Shown: positions 25,150-32,237 of the stretch, one piece after another
How positions within the stretch are numbered: the first letter of the stretch is position 1
Layout of the letters: each line of letters starts with the position of its first letter
Assembly (NCBI RefSeq): GCF_015482765.1
Contig: NZ_JADMLB010000010.1
Coordinates: 1-32,237, forward strand
DNA: 32,237 nucleotides
Origin: Halodesulfovibrio sp.
GTDB taxonomy: Bacteria > Desulfobacterota > Desulfovibrionia > Desulfovibrionales > Desulfovibrionaceae
Reading direction: 5' to 3'
Position numbers and translations under genes: made by a program
The notes under the pieces: generated by a model
The model's database searches: none
Seen by the model: only the letters and a program-made list of their open reading frames with translations
Told to the model about the DNA's origin: nothing

Positions 25150-25699
25150 TGTTTACAGTGAGTTGGCTGCAAAAATAGAAATTAGAGCACACATCCCGAA
25201 TTTCGCTGATTGTTTGACCGAATCAGAGTTGGCAAACATTTGGCAATCCATATGTGAAGAGGGCAAAAAAGACATAGTTTTTTACGATGGTGAAATTGCA
25301 ACATGTGACGATTTTGTTCAATTTATGCAAGATGATACAAACTATGTGTATGTTGCCTATGAAGGGGGGGAATTACTCGCTTTAGTATGGCTTAACAACT
25401 TCATGGGGCGGTGTGCGATGATTCATTTTACAATGTTTTACAATTCAAAGGGTAGAGAGCAGGATATCGCCACGTATTTATTGAATTTTTTACTGTTTTC
25501 AAGGGATAGGGGTGATTTTTGTCTTGAAGCGCTGTTTGGCCTTACGCCACGGGTGTACAGGCATGCTTTGCGCTTCATTGAAAAGTTGGGGTTTCGATTA
25601 GTGACCGAGATGCCTTCGTCAGTTTTTTTTCAAAAAAAAGAGAAAAAATGTCTGAAAAGTGCAGTTTTTTCAATTATGAGACGTGAGTATCTTAACTAG
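25142..25699 (+). CDS. GNAT-fold-like phage protein
   Basis: The 185-residue protein resembles the acetyltransferase-fold proteins found next to terminase in podovirus-type phages. Supporting segments are YVYVAYEGGELLALVWLNNF, IHFTMFYNSKGREQDIATYL and the late ALRFIEKLGFRLVTEMP, which match the beta4-to-beta6 pattern of GNAT folds. A clear acetyl-CoA pyrophosphate loop (R/QxxGxG/A) is not visible, so enzymatic activity is uncertain. The ATG at 25142 overlaps the last 8 nt of the terminase gene, with GGAG about 10 nt upstream, so it is translationally coupled to the terminase and belongs to the same module. Confidence 0.65.
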   Translation: MNSVYSELAAKIEIRAHIPNFADCLTESELANIWQSICEEGKKDIVFYDGEIATCDDFVQFMQDDTNYVYVAYEGGELLALVWLNNFMGRCAMIHFTMFYNSKGREQDIATYLLNFLLFSRDRGDFCLEALFGLTPRVYRHALRFIEKLGFRLVTEMPSSVFFQKKEKKCLKSAVFSIMRREYLN

Positions 25700-25727
25700 T
25701 TAGAATAGCATGAAAAATAAAGAAAAA

Positions 25728-25769
25728 TCAGGAGCTTGTGAAAAACTTCATTTTTACCTAACCTCCTGA
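25728..25769. repeat. Inverted repeat after the phage GNAT-like gene
   Basis: TCAGGAG/CTCCTGA with an inner GTGAAAAA/TTTTTAC stem. It has no T-tract on the plus strand; on the minus strand it is followed by ATTTTTC. It may mark the end of the phage transcript or a boundary of the interrupting segment. Confidence 0.35.
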
Positions 25770-25894
25770 AAAAGCATGTGTTTTATTTGATTATGTGCTC
25801 AACTAGTTTCGGCCAATCATGGATATTTCAACAAAAAAGCAAAAAATGGAACCTTGCTTGAACATTCAGTGTGCGAAAGTAAAAAGTCATCATG

Positions 25895-25922
25895 TTGACG
25901 AAATGGTAAAACAGCGTAACAT
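25895..25922 (+). promoter_or_regulatory. Candidate housekeeping promoter for the AGCS gene
   Basis: TTGACG, 16 nt, TAACAT. The predicted start near 25929 would give an unusually long leader of about 225 nt before the AGCS start codon. Confidence 0.4.
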
Positions 25923-25928
25923 GGCTCA

Positions 25929-26154
25929 TGATTCGTTTTAGTCGAATGGGCTTTAGTATTTTGACTTGGTCGTGAGCTGTACTGGGACTTGCAGCTTTCT
26001 GACTGATGGCTAGACCCATATTCTCGAAGTTTTTCGGGAAGGTATTAAGTCATAGCTGCGGGTGACGGATGAAGATCTGTTGTCCCTGTGCACGTTTTTT
26101 AGCCGCTCTATATGTTGAGTGCGAAAGCGTGAAAGAAGCAACAGGAGTATGCTG
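25929..26154 (+). promoter_or_regulatory. Long structured 5' leader of the AGCS symporter gene
   Basis: Hairpins visible in order: ATTCG/CGAAT (25931-25947), AGCTG/CAGCT (25975-25996), TTCTCGAA/TTTTCGGGAA (about 26031-26040), and GGGTGACGGAT/ATCTGTTGTCCC (about 26060-26086) followed shortly by TTTTTT (26095-26100). The last part resembles an attenuator, though the T-tract is displaced by 8 nt. It does not match the glycine riboswitch core that precedes some AGCS genes. Unidentified. Confidence 0.35.
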
Positions 26155-27525
26155 ATGGAAAGCTTTATGTCATGGCTGGAAATGATCGACGGATGGGTAT
26201 GGGGCCCTGTAATGCTGACGCTGTTGGTTGGTACTGGTCTTCTGCTTACAATTATGCTGAAGGGCTTGCAGTTTAGAAAACTTGGCTATTCTTTGTATCT
26301 TGCTCTTATTAGACGTAAGGATGCAGATGCAGACGAAGGCGATATTTCTAACTTTGAAGCTCTGATGACCGCTCTTTCTGCAACAGTTGGAACCGGTAAC
26401 ATCGCCGGTGTTGCTACCGCGATCGCTGTTGGTGGTCCGGGTGCTCTTTTCTGGATGTGGATTACCGGTCTTGTAGGTATGGCTACCAAATATGGTGAAG
26501 CCGTGCTTGCTGTTAAGTATCGCGTAAAGGATGAAAACGGCGAAATGTGTGGTGGTCCTATGTACTACATCGCACGTGGTCTGGGCTGGAAAGGTCTGGG
26601 CGCTGTGTTTGCATTTTTTGCAACCATTGCTTCGTTCGGTATCGGCAACATGGTACAGTCTAACTCTGTAGCACTTGCTGTTAAAGATACCTTTGGTATT
26701 GATCCTTTCATCGTCGGTATTGTTCTTGCCGTTCTGACTGCTCTCGTAGTTCTTGGTGGTATTAAGTCTATTGGTAAAGTTACCTCTATTCTTATTCCTA
26801 TCATGATCGTATTCTACGTTGGTGGTGCTCTGTTTATTCTTCTCACAAATATTGAGAAAATTGGCCCTGCATTCGGGCTTGTTTTCGAATACGCCTTTAA
26901 CCCAGTGGCAGCTACCGGCGGCTTCGCAGGTGCAACAGTTGCAGCTGCTATTCGCTTTGGTGTTGCTCGCGGCGTATTTTCTAACGAATCCGGTCTTGGT
27001 TCTGCTCCGATTGCGGCTGCAGCTGCTCAGACCAAACACCCTGTAGATCAGGCTCTCGTTTCCATGACTCAGACCTTTATTGATACAATCGTTATTTGTA
27101 CCATGACTGGTCTTGTAATCATCATGTTTAACTGGGATTCCGGTCTCACAAGTTCATCTCTTACAACTGAAGCTTTCCGCCTTGGTTTTGAGGGTGGACA
27201 GTACATTGTAACCATCGGACTTATTCTCTTTGCTTACTCCACCATTCTTGGCTGGTGTTACTACGGTGAAAAGTCCATTGAATACCTGCTTGGTGTTGGC
27301 GCTGTTAAGCCGTACCGTATGGTATACATTGCAGCTATTCTTTTTGGTTCTGTACAGAAAGTAGGTCTGGTTTGGACTTTGGCAGATATCTTTAACGGTC
27401 TCATGGCTCTTCCGAACTTGCTTGGACTTATCTTCCTCAGCCCGGTTATTGTCCGCGAAACTCGTGAATACTTCGCAGCGAAAGAAGGTGTTGCACCTGA
27501 AGCACTGCGTCACGCTGACAAATAA
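26155..27525 (+). CDS. Alanine/glycine:cation symporter (AGCS family)
   Basis: The protein has 456 residues and about ten to eleven membrane segments. It carries the family signature in [20 protein letters not shown], preceded by [18 protein letters not shown] and followed by [24 protein letters not shown]. It imports alanine or glycine with sodium across the inner membrane. A longer open frame begins 36 nt upstream, but AGGAG 7-8 nt before the ATG at 26155 and the first membrane helix fit this start. Codon use and composition look like ordinary host genes. It is followed by a strong terminator and sits between two pieces of a phage module. Confidence 0.93.
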   Translation: MESFMSWLEMIDGWVWGPVMLTLLVGTGLLLTIMLKGLQFRKLGYSLYLALIRRKDADADEGDISNFEALMTALSATVGTGNIAGVATAIAVGGPGALFWMWITGLVGMATKYGEAVLAVKYRVKDENGEMCGGPMYYIARGLGWKGLGAVFAFFATIASFGIGNMVQSNSVALAVKDTFGIDPFIVGIVLAVLTALVVLGGIKSIGKVTSILIPIMIVFYVGGALFILLTNIEKIGPAFGLVFEYAFNPVAATGGFAGATVAAAIRFGVARGVFSNESGLGSAPIAAAAAQTKHPVDQALVSMTQTFIDTIVICTMTGLVIIMFNWDSGLTSSSLTTEAFRLGFEGGQYIVTIGLILFAYSTILGWCYYGEKSIEYLLGVGAVKPYRMVYIAAILFGSVQKVGLVWTLADIFNGLMALPNLLGLIFLSPVIVRETREYFAAKEGVAPEALRHADK

Positions 27526-27548
27526 CTCCTGACCGAAACATCACTTGG

Positions 27549-27584
27549 AAAGCCCCTTTTGAGAAATCAAAAGGGGCTTTTTTT
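27549..27584 (+). terminator. Terminator after the AGCS gene
   Basis: AAAGCCCCTTTT/AAAAGGGGCTTT is a perfect 12-bp stem with an 8-nt loop and a run of seven T. Confidence 0.93.
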
Positions 27585-27775
27585 GTCACTCAAATGCTGT
27601 TTGTGGGTAACAGTCTGCATTATTATCCACCTTATTGTATTTATTTGAAATGGTAGAATGATATGGATTGAATATCTTCGAAAGGATGCAGTGCTTTGAT
27701 TATTGCGAGGTGTTGTAACATTTGATTGTCAAAGGTTGTTTTTTCAGAAAACGGACAAAAACAGGAACAGATGTA

Positions 27776-28837
27776 ATGAAAATAAGCAGTCGTCGTCATT
27801 TTCTTCAGGCAGGAGCAGCTACGATCATTGGTATGTCATTAGGCGGGACAAAAGCATTTGCTACTCCTTCTAAGGCTTCTTTCTCTCCAGTGCGTTTTGG
27901 AGTGTTGTCTGACCCGCATTTAGACATAAAGGGAAAGAACGGTATGAAGATGAGTGCAGCCAGTGTGGACTGTGTGCGTCAGGTTGTTCAGAGCTTAAAT
28001 CGGGAGCGTGATCTTTCATTTGTAGTCGTGACAGGAGATTTACTGTTAGACGGTGAAAAACAAAATGCTGAGGCCATAAAAGAGCTTTTGGATATGTTGA
28101 CGGTGCCGTACTTTGTTATTGCAGGAAATCATGATTTTGTACCCGTAAATGTTGAAAAGCACAGGGATGGTTTTGACTATTTGACGATTGAGGAGTTTGT
28201 TCATTTCTTTAAAGGGAAGGGATATGATGAATCTGGAAAACGGTATTGGGCTCATTCCGTAGTTCCGGGGCTACGTATTATTGGGCTGGATGCTAATTTA
28301 CCGTATGAAAAAAAGAAGTGGGGTGGCGTTGTTCCCCAAGAACAGCTTGATTGGCTTGATAAGCAGTTAACTGAGCATAGTGATGAAATGAATATTGTCT
28401 TCATGCATCACAACGTAATTCCATGGTCTAGCGATGAGCTTAAAGGAGGGCCAAAAGCATGGTTCTGTGTTGATAACGCAGAAGCTGTCAGGGCTGTTCT
28501 TGAAAAGCATGCGAATGCAGCGCCGTTGATGATTACCGGGCATCGTCATATTGGAATGCGTGTAGATGAGCTGGCAGGCGTCAATTACATGGTAGCCCCT
28601 TCTGCCAATACACATCCCATGCGATATTCAGTGCTGACGGTTTCTCCAGAGGCCGTGACGTGGAAGACTCCTATGGTAGGCGTTCCAGAGGCTGTTCATA
28701 TTGAAGCCCGCAATAACCTGCTGAAAGCCACATGGTGGCGGCAAACACAATATGCGCAACGAAGTGCTACGAATGATAGTGAGGTGCTGGAGTTCTACGA
28801 AAAGAATTCGCAGAGAATCGGCACTAAAATTTTATAG
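27776..28837 (+). CDS. Tat-exported calcineurin-like metallophosphoesterase
   Basis: The protein has 353 residues. The N-terminus MKISSRRHFLQAGAATIIGM is a twin-arginine signal (SRRHFLQ at about 5-11). All five phosphoesterase blocks are visible: LSDPHLD, VVTGDLLLDGE, VIAGNHDF, FMHHN and ITGHRHIG, so a dinuclear metal site is intact. The likely location is the periplasm; substrate unknown, with phosphodiesters or phosphoproteins as possibilities. The frame extends 54 nt upstream, but the Tat motif and an AGGA 10-12 nt before the ATG at 27776 favour this start. It converges with the M23 peptidase gene. Confidence 0.9.
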   Translation: MKISSRRHFLQAGAATIIGMSLGGTKAFATPSKASFSPVRFGVLSDPHLDIKGKNGMKMSAASVDCVRQVVQSLNRERDLSFVVVTGDLLLDGEKQNAEAIKELLDMLTVPYFVIAGNHDFVPVNVEKHRDGFDYLTIEEFVHFFKGKGYDESGKRYWAHSVVPGLRIIGLDANLPYEKKKWGGVVPQEQLDWLDKQLTEHSDEMNIVFMHHNVIPWSSDELKGGPKAWFCVDNAEAVRAVLEKHANAAPLMITGHRHIGMRVDELAGVNYMVAPSANTHPMRYSVLTVSPEAVTWKTPMVGVPEAVHIEARNNLLKATWWRQTQYAQRSATNDSEVLEFYEKNSQRIGTKIL

Positions 28838-28845
28838 GTGAGCAT

Positions 28846-28878
28846 TAAAAAGCCCCGCAGAATTTTTCTGCGGGGCTT
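28846..28878 (-). terminator. Terminator between convergent genes (best on the minus strand)
   Basis: AAGCCCCGCAGAA/TTCTGCGGGGCTT is a perfect 13-bp stem with a 3-nt loop. On the minus strand it runs into TTTTTAATG, which ends the M23 peptidase unit. On the plus strand the T-tract is only two bases, so it is weaker for the phosphoesterase gene. Confidence 0.85.
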
Positions 28879-28895
28879 ATGTAGCATATAAGGGG

Positions 28896-30260
28896 TTATA
28901 AGGCTGCTTTTGCAATGGCTTCAGGGGTCAGCGATGCCAGTGTTTCAGTCATAACACGCTGCTGTGCAACCTGTAAGAATAAACGTACTTGAGAAAGTTT
29001 AAACTGAGCAAGTTCGACTTTTCCAAGTTTTGAAGGGCGGGGCAGTTTCGCTGTGAGCGGGTTAACTGCTTTACCATTCTTGCGCACTTCAAAGTGCAAA
29101 TGAGACCCAGTGGAACGACCAGTGTTCCCAACATACCCGATAATATCACCAGCTTTAACTTTGCTGCCGCGTTTTAGTCCTTTTTTGAACCTACGCATAT
29201 GCGAGTAACTTGTCTGGGTGGATTTATCGTGGCGCAGGCTTAAGTGGTTACCATAACCGCCTTTGCGTCCGATAAAATCGACTGTACCGTCTGCTGCAGC
29301 ATGAATGGGAGTCCCCCTTGGTGCTGCATAGTCTACTCCAGAGTGAAACATTCTTCGCTTCAGAATAGGGTGGCGACGGTAACCGAACTTGGAACTGATT
29401 CGTGCGTTCTTAACAAGTTCGATTTTCCCTCTGCTAACTGTAGTGTTGCCTTTTGCATCGAAATACGATCCGCCGGATTGGGCTTCATAGTAAAAGAGCT
29501 GCATGGCAGGATCTTTTCCTAAACGAACGTATTTGATGTGCGGGGCAAGTCCAGCCGCTTTGGGGTAGACTTCGTAGATAACTTCAAAGTCTTTGTTAGC
29601 AATGTTTTTTCTAGTTAGTTTTTTCCGTTTTGCTAGAAGCTTGTGAGCTTCAGCTGCGACAGAAGCCGGGAGACCAAAATACTGTGCATCTTTAACAAAT
29701 GAGTTTTTGATGACACCTACTACGTACTGCAGTTTTCCCTTGTACTGAGCACGCTCGACAGCAGCTTTATAGGTACCGTTTGGTTGCAGCCTGACTGCAA
29801 AGCTCCGGTTGTTTTTTAGCTGCACACTGAGAAGAACAAGTTCTTTTTTCTTAGTCTTTGGGACTACTCTCAGTGTCAGGGTTAAAGCTAACCCTACATC
29901 GAATCGGAAAGGCTTATGCTTTAATGTTGTGGCAACGATTTGACGCTGTTGCCTTAGCGGTACGCCAGCTTTTTTCAGCACCCCATACAGGGTGTCACCT
30001 CGTTTTACCGTAATCTTTTTGGTAATGAGTTTGTCGTTGGCGAAAGTTGGAACGAGCTCCTTTGGGTGCGCGTTCTTAGGATTTTTTTGTTCCCAACCAT
30101 TCATGAGGTAGGATAGGTCGTAACGTTTTTCTAATGATGCGGTACTAGTCGCTGAAGCATTTGCAGGATCAGACAATACAAATAGTGAAGTAAATAGTAG
30201 TAACGCAATGGTAAAAAACAAATAATCCTTTTGTTGGTTTGTAAAAAAATACGTTTTCAT
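28896..30260 (-). CDS. M23 peptidoglycan endopeptidase (MepM/NlpD-like)
   Basis: The protein has 454 residues. A membrane anchor or uncleaved signal lies near 13-31 (YLFFTIALLLFTSLFVL). An OapA/LysM-like region (ITVKRGDTLYGVLKKAGVPL) and a Csd3-N-like domain follow, then the M23 domain with zinc motifs HSGVD (306-310) and HLHFE (387-391), plus GGYGNHLSLRH. It likely cleaves peptidoglycan cross-links in the periplasm during growth. Domain layout is that of cell-wall enzymes rather than phage lysins. The frame starts 21 nt further upstream with a TTG; I use the ATG at 30260, with only a weak GAGAA site. Confidence 0.9.
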   Translation of the reverse strand: MKTYFFTNQQKDYLFFTIALLLFTSLFVLSDPANASATSTASLEKRYDLSYLMNGWEQKNPKNAHPKELVPTFANDKLITKKITVKRGDTLYGVLKKAGVPLRQQRQIVATTLKHKPFRFDVGLALTLTLRVVPKTKKKELVLLSVQLKNNRSFAVRLQPNGTYKAAVERAQYKGKLQYVVGVIKNSFVKDAQYFGLPASVAAEAHKLLAKRKKLTRKNIANKDFEVIYEVYPKAAGLAPHIKYVRLGKDPAMQLFYYEAQSGGSYFDAKGNTTVSRGKIELVKNARISSKFGYRRHPILKRRMFHSGVDYAAPRGTPIHAAADGTVDFIGRKGGYGNHLSLRHDKSTQTSYSHMRRFKKGLKRGSKVKAGDIIGYVGNTGRSTGSHLHFEVRKNGKAVNPLTAKLPRPSKLGKVELAQFKLSQVRLFLQVAQQRVMTETLASLTPEAIAKAAL

Positions 30261-30336
30261 AAGTGTTTTCTCGTTTCCCAATGCTCGAAGTGCACTACTT
30301 ACTTCAATAGGGCTTGTCTACCCCCTCTTTTTTCAA

Positions 30337-30366
30337 TTGAATTATAGACGGTTGAATGAATATAAT
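30337..30366 (+). promoter_or_regulatory. Candidate sigma-70 promoter
   Basis: TTGAAT, 18 nt, TATAAT (perfect -10). It reads rightwards toward the terminator at 30534. The region is also AT-rich and near-symmetric, so it could serve the divergent M23 gene instead. Confidence 0.45.
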
Positions 30367-30372
30367 ATTGCT

Positions 30373-30562
30373 TATGGTATAATCAAAGTCATTTGTTTAC
30401 ATCTTTTTACATTTTGAAAGTGTTTACTTTATTTCGTGATTGCGTCCACCGTTGTGACGTACGTGTGGAACCACGGTAACACCCATGTATCACCCCGTTT
30501 TCAACGAATTTTAAAAAAGAGTGTTTTATCTTCGCCCTGCGTGCTGAGCGCAGGGCTTTTTT
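30373..30562 (+). ncRNA. Candidate short non-coding transcript or attenuated leader
   Basis: Between a good -10/-35 pair and a strong terminator lies about 190 nt with no protein gene. Internal pairing such as ACCGT/ACGGT and CCAC/GTGG (about 30445-30485) suggests structure. It could be a small RNA or an attenuated leader of the phage portal genes at 30699. It matches no RNA family I recognise. Confidence 0.3.
30534..30562 (+). terminator. Intrinsic terminator upstream of the portal module
   Basis: GCCCTGCG/CGCAGGGC is a perfect 8-bp stem with a 7-nt loop and six T. No plus-strand protein gene precedes it. Confidence 0.85.
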
Positions 30563-30698
30563 CATGCTTTGTGCTTGTATTTCAATATGTAGTGAGGCTG
30601 CCGGTACTGTGTTTGGTGTGATCGTACTTGGCGAAGTTGGTTATATCAGTTGATGGTTTGGACAACACTGCCGGCAGCTATTCAAAGGAGAAAACAGT

Positions 30699-30926
30699 AT
30701 GGGCGGAGGAAAAGGAAAAATAACCGTGGTGTCTCCACCACCTGCTCCGGTACCACCGGCAGCCCCCCCTGTGCGGGAAAGACAGACCGCGAATAAAGCT
30801 GAATTGTATTCAGCTGCGGCCAGAAGCCAGCGCAAGCAGGATGGCAGAAGGGCGACAATTCTTACTGGCGGCATGGGCGATGAGTCTGAAGCGCGAGTAA
30901 GAAAGAATACTCTACTGGGTAGTTAG
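30699..30926 (+). CDS. Small phage protein of the terminase-portal interval
   Basis: The 75-residue protein starts MGGGKGK, has a Pro-rich stretch (SPPPAPVPPAAPP), a basic helix, then RRATILTGGMGDE and ends KNTLLGS. This pattern (Gly/Pro-rich start, ATILTG, C-terminal LLG) is one I associate with the small proteins encoded just before the head-tail connector in podovirus-type phages. Function unknown. AAAGGAG lies 8-9 nt upstream of the ATG. It is followed 53 nt later by the portal gene. Confidence 0.7.
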   Translation: MGGGKGKITVVSPPPAPVPPAAPPVRERQTANKAELYSAAARSQRKQDGRRATILTGGMGDESEARVRKNTLLGS

Positions 30927-30979
30927 GCTATGGGGGCAAGTATGTTGCGCAATGTTCTCCAGAAGACACGGAGGAAAGA

Positions 30980-32237
30980 GTGTCACAGCCATTGTTAAAA
31001 ACTGTTCGCAATACTGCGGCATTTCTTGAAGCCCAGAAAAATGACTGGGAGCCTGCATGGCGGGACGTTGCTCAATACATCGTCCCTCACAAAGGGACAT
31101 TTTCGTATGCAGAGTCAGAAGGGGCTGGCCGTTTCAGTAAGAAGATTATTGACGGTACTGCCTCCAGATCAATCCGTATTCTTGCTGCGGGAATGCAAAG
31201 TGGTCTGACTTCTCCTGCACAGCCATGGTTTCGCTTACGACTCGTGGATAAAGATCTGATGGAGCTTTCATCGATTCGTTTGTGGCTCGATGCTGTTGAA
31301 AACCGAATCTACAATGAGCTGGCGCACGCAGGGTTTTATCAGGCTGCCCACAGCATGTATTCAGAACTGGCGGCTTTTGGCTCGGCAGATATGTACATGG
31401 CTTCAGATGTTCAACGTCCATTTAGCTTTTCTTGTCTTACTTGCGGTGAGTATGCCTGGGCATCTGACCGGTACGGAAAAATAGACACTGTGTTGCGGCG
31501 GACAAAGATGACAGTACGTCAGGTGGCAACTCAGTTTGGAGAAGAGCGGCTTTCACGCACAGCTAGGCGGATGCTGACACGTGACCCTTACAGCATGATT
31601 GAAGTGGGACATCTTGTTTGTCCACGAGAGGGGAAGAATTTTGTAGGGACAGCCCAAAGAAATATGGTTCTGGCTGGCAGTAAAAATATGCCTTGGGCTT
31701 CAATTACATTCGAAATGGGGACAGACGCTACAGGCATTTTGAGTGAAAGCGGGTTTATGGAGTTTCCACATTTATGCGGAAGGTGGGATGTCACCGGAGC
31801 AGATGTGTATGGCTATTCACCGGCTATGGATGTGTTGCCAGATGTCAAAATGCTTCAGGAGATGGCGAAGAGTCAGTTGCTGGCGGTGCATAAGGTTGTG
31901 AACCCGCCGATGCGCGTTCCTGCTGGCTATAAGCAGCGTTTAAACCTGATTCCCGGAGCGCAGAATTTTGTGAATAGCGCACAGCATGATGCTGTCTCAC
32001 CGTTGTATCAGATTAATCCTGATATTCAGGCTGTTTCATACAAAATTGATGATGTGCGTAGAGGGATACGGGAAGGGTTGTTTAATGATCTTTTCCTAAT
32101 GTTCACAGGAGAGGGGCGTAGCAATATCACCGCAACAGAAGTGCTTGAGCGCAGTCAGGAAAAAATGATCATGCTTGGTCCTGTTATCGAAAGGCATCAG
32201 ACCGAGATTTTTGATCCTCTTTTAGCCCGTATGCTCG
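30980..32237 (+). CDS. Phage head-tail connector / portal protein (3' partial)
   Basis: The frame is open to the window end; 419 codons are visible. It starts at GTG 30980 with GGAGG at 30970-30974. The protein reads like the T7-type head-to-tail connecting family: WRDVAQYIVPHKG at the N-terminus, DGTASRSIRILAAGMQSGLT, SPAQPWFRL, then YGYSPAMDVLPDVKMLQEM, VNPPMRVP and GRSNITATEVLERSQEKM near the end. It forms the dodecameric portal through which the terminase packages DNA. With the terminase and small protein it makes a standard podovirus-type packaging set. Confidence 0.9.
   Translation, partial: MSQPLLKTVRNTAAFLEAQKNDWEPAWRDVAQYIVPHKGTFSYAESEGAGRFSKKIIDGTASRSIRILAAGMQSGLTSPAQPWFRLRLVDKDLMELSSIRLWLDAVENRIYNELAHAGFYQAAHSMYSELAAFGSADMYMASDVQRPFSFSCLTCGEYAWASDRYGKIDTVLRRTKMTVRQVATQFGEERLSRTARRMLTRDPYSMIEVGHLVCPREGKNFVGTAQRNMVLAGSKNMPWASITFEMGTDATGILSESGFMEFPHLCGRWDVTGADVYGYSPAMDVLPDVKMLQEMAKSQLLAVHKVVNPPMRVPAGYKQRLNLIPGAQNFVNSAQHDAVSPLYQINPDIQAVSYKIDDVRRGIREGLFNDLFLMFTGEGRSNITATEVLERSQEKMIMLGPVIERHQTEIFDPLLARML

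Larger units (their letters stand above)
30261..30698. other. Intergenic region between the M23 gene and the phage portal module
   Basis: 438 nt without a credible protein gene. It holds a candidate plus-strand promoter (30337-30366), a terminator (30534-30562), an 8-bp inverted repeat GCTGCCGG/CCGGCAGC (30597-30604 and 30671-30678), and the AAAGGAG ribosome binding site of the next gene. A GTG-initiated frame at 30436 runs through the terminator and is not supported. Confidence 0.5.

Noticed and set aside
25819-25941. 40-codon frame starting MDISTKKQKM
   Set aside because: No ribosome binding site, it overlaps the candidate AGCS promoter and leader, and it has no recognisable pattern. It could be a phage gene remnant, but I cannot support it.
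25790-26154. Glycine riboswitch before the AGCS gene
   Set aside because: The leader is long and structured, but the conserved GGAGAG and GACCGAAGG-type elements are absent.
27776-30260. M23 peptidase and phosphoesterase as phage lysis genes
   Set aside because: The peptidase has a membrane anchor and OapA/Csd3-type domains of host cell-wall enzymes and is on the opposite strand; the phosphoesterase has a Tat signal. Both look cellular.
30930-30998. 21-codon frame starting MGASMLRNVL between the small phage protein and the portal
   Set aside because: Very short, no ribosome binding site, and it overlaps the better supported portal start.

Overview
The window looks like chromosome from a sulfate-reducing deltaproteobacterium of the Desulfovibrionaceae, probably a moderate-GC marine type such as Halodesulfovibrio. 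This is inferred from gene content and order: lpxD-fabZ-lpxA-lpxI, two sigma-54 activators, an Aquifex-type aconitase next to a PpiD-like chaperone, and a rhodanese-ferritin fusion beside an FAD oxidoreductase and a peroxiredoxin. No rRNA, tRNA, CRISPR array, integrase or transposase was seen.

Layout. 1-3053: lipid A operon (lpxD, cut by the window start; fabZ, lpxA, lpxI), with an intrinsic terminator inside it before lpxI. 3220-5012: thiamine salvage pair thiM-thiE and a small NifX-like protein. 5081-7216: a minus-strand FhlA-like sigma-54 activator, divergent from an unannotated unit with palindromic upstream sites, a good -24/-12 promoter, and a predicted transcript of about 120 nt ending at a strong terminator. 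7242-8369: a PLP aminotransferase (minus). 8573-14033: a sigma-54 activator with a degenerate receiver, aconitase, and a PpiD-like peptidyl-prolyl isomerase. 14164-14832: two small proteins. 14877-17588: redox and sulfur cluster on the minus strand. 17753-18649: PAS-GGDEF protein with a degenerate active site and an intact I-site. 18789-23058: AT-rich DUF2339/DUF3999 membrane pair (minus). 23620-25699: phage large terminase and a GNAT-like phage protein. 26155-30260: apparently cellular genes (AGCS symporter, Tat-exported phosphoesterase, M23 endopeptidase on minus). 30699-32237: the phage module resumes with a small Pro-rich protein and the head-tail connector (portal), cut by the window end.

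Two things stand out. First, the regulator/small-RNA locus at 6941-7216 has the parts of a self-contained circuit: activator, FhlA-box-like sites at -130 to -95, a sigma-54 promoter, and an RNA of three hairpins. Two of its loops are complementary to the activator's own ribosome binding site. Second, phage packaging genes that are normally adjacent (terminase, GNAT-like, small protein, portal) are separated by about 5 kb holding three cell-type genes, with no lysogeny genes in view. This suggests a rearranged or domesticated element, possibly related to a gene transfer agent. Both are inferences from sequence alone.
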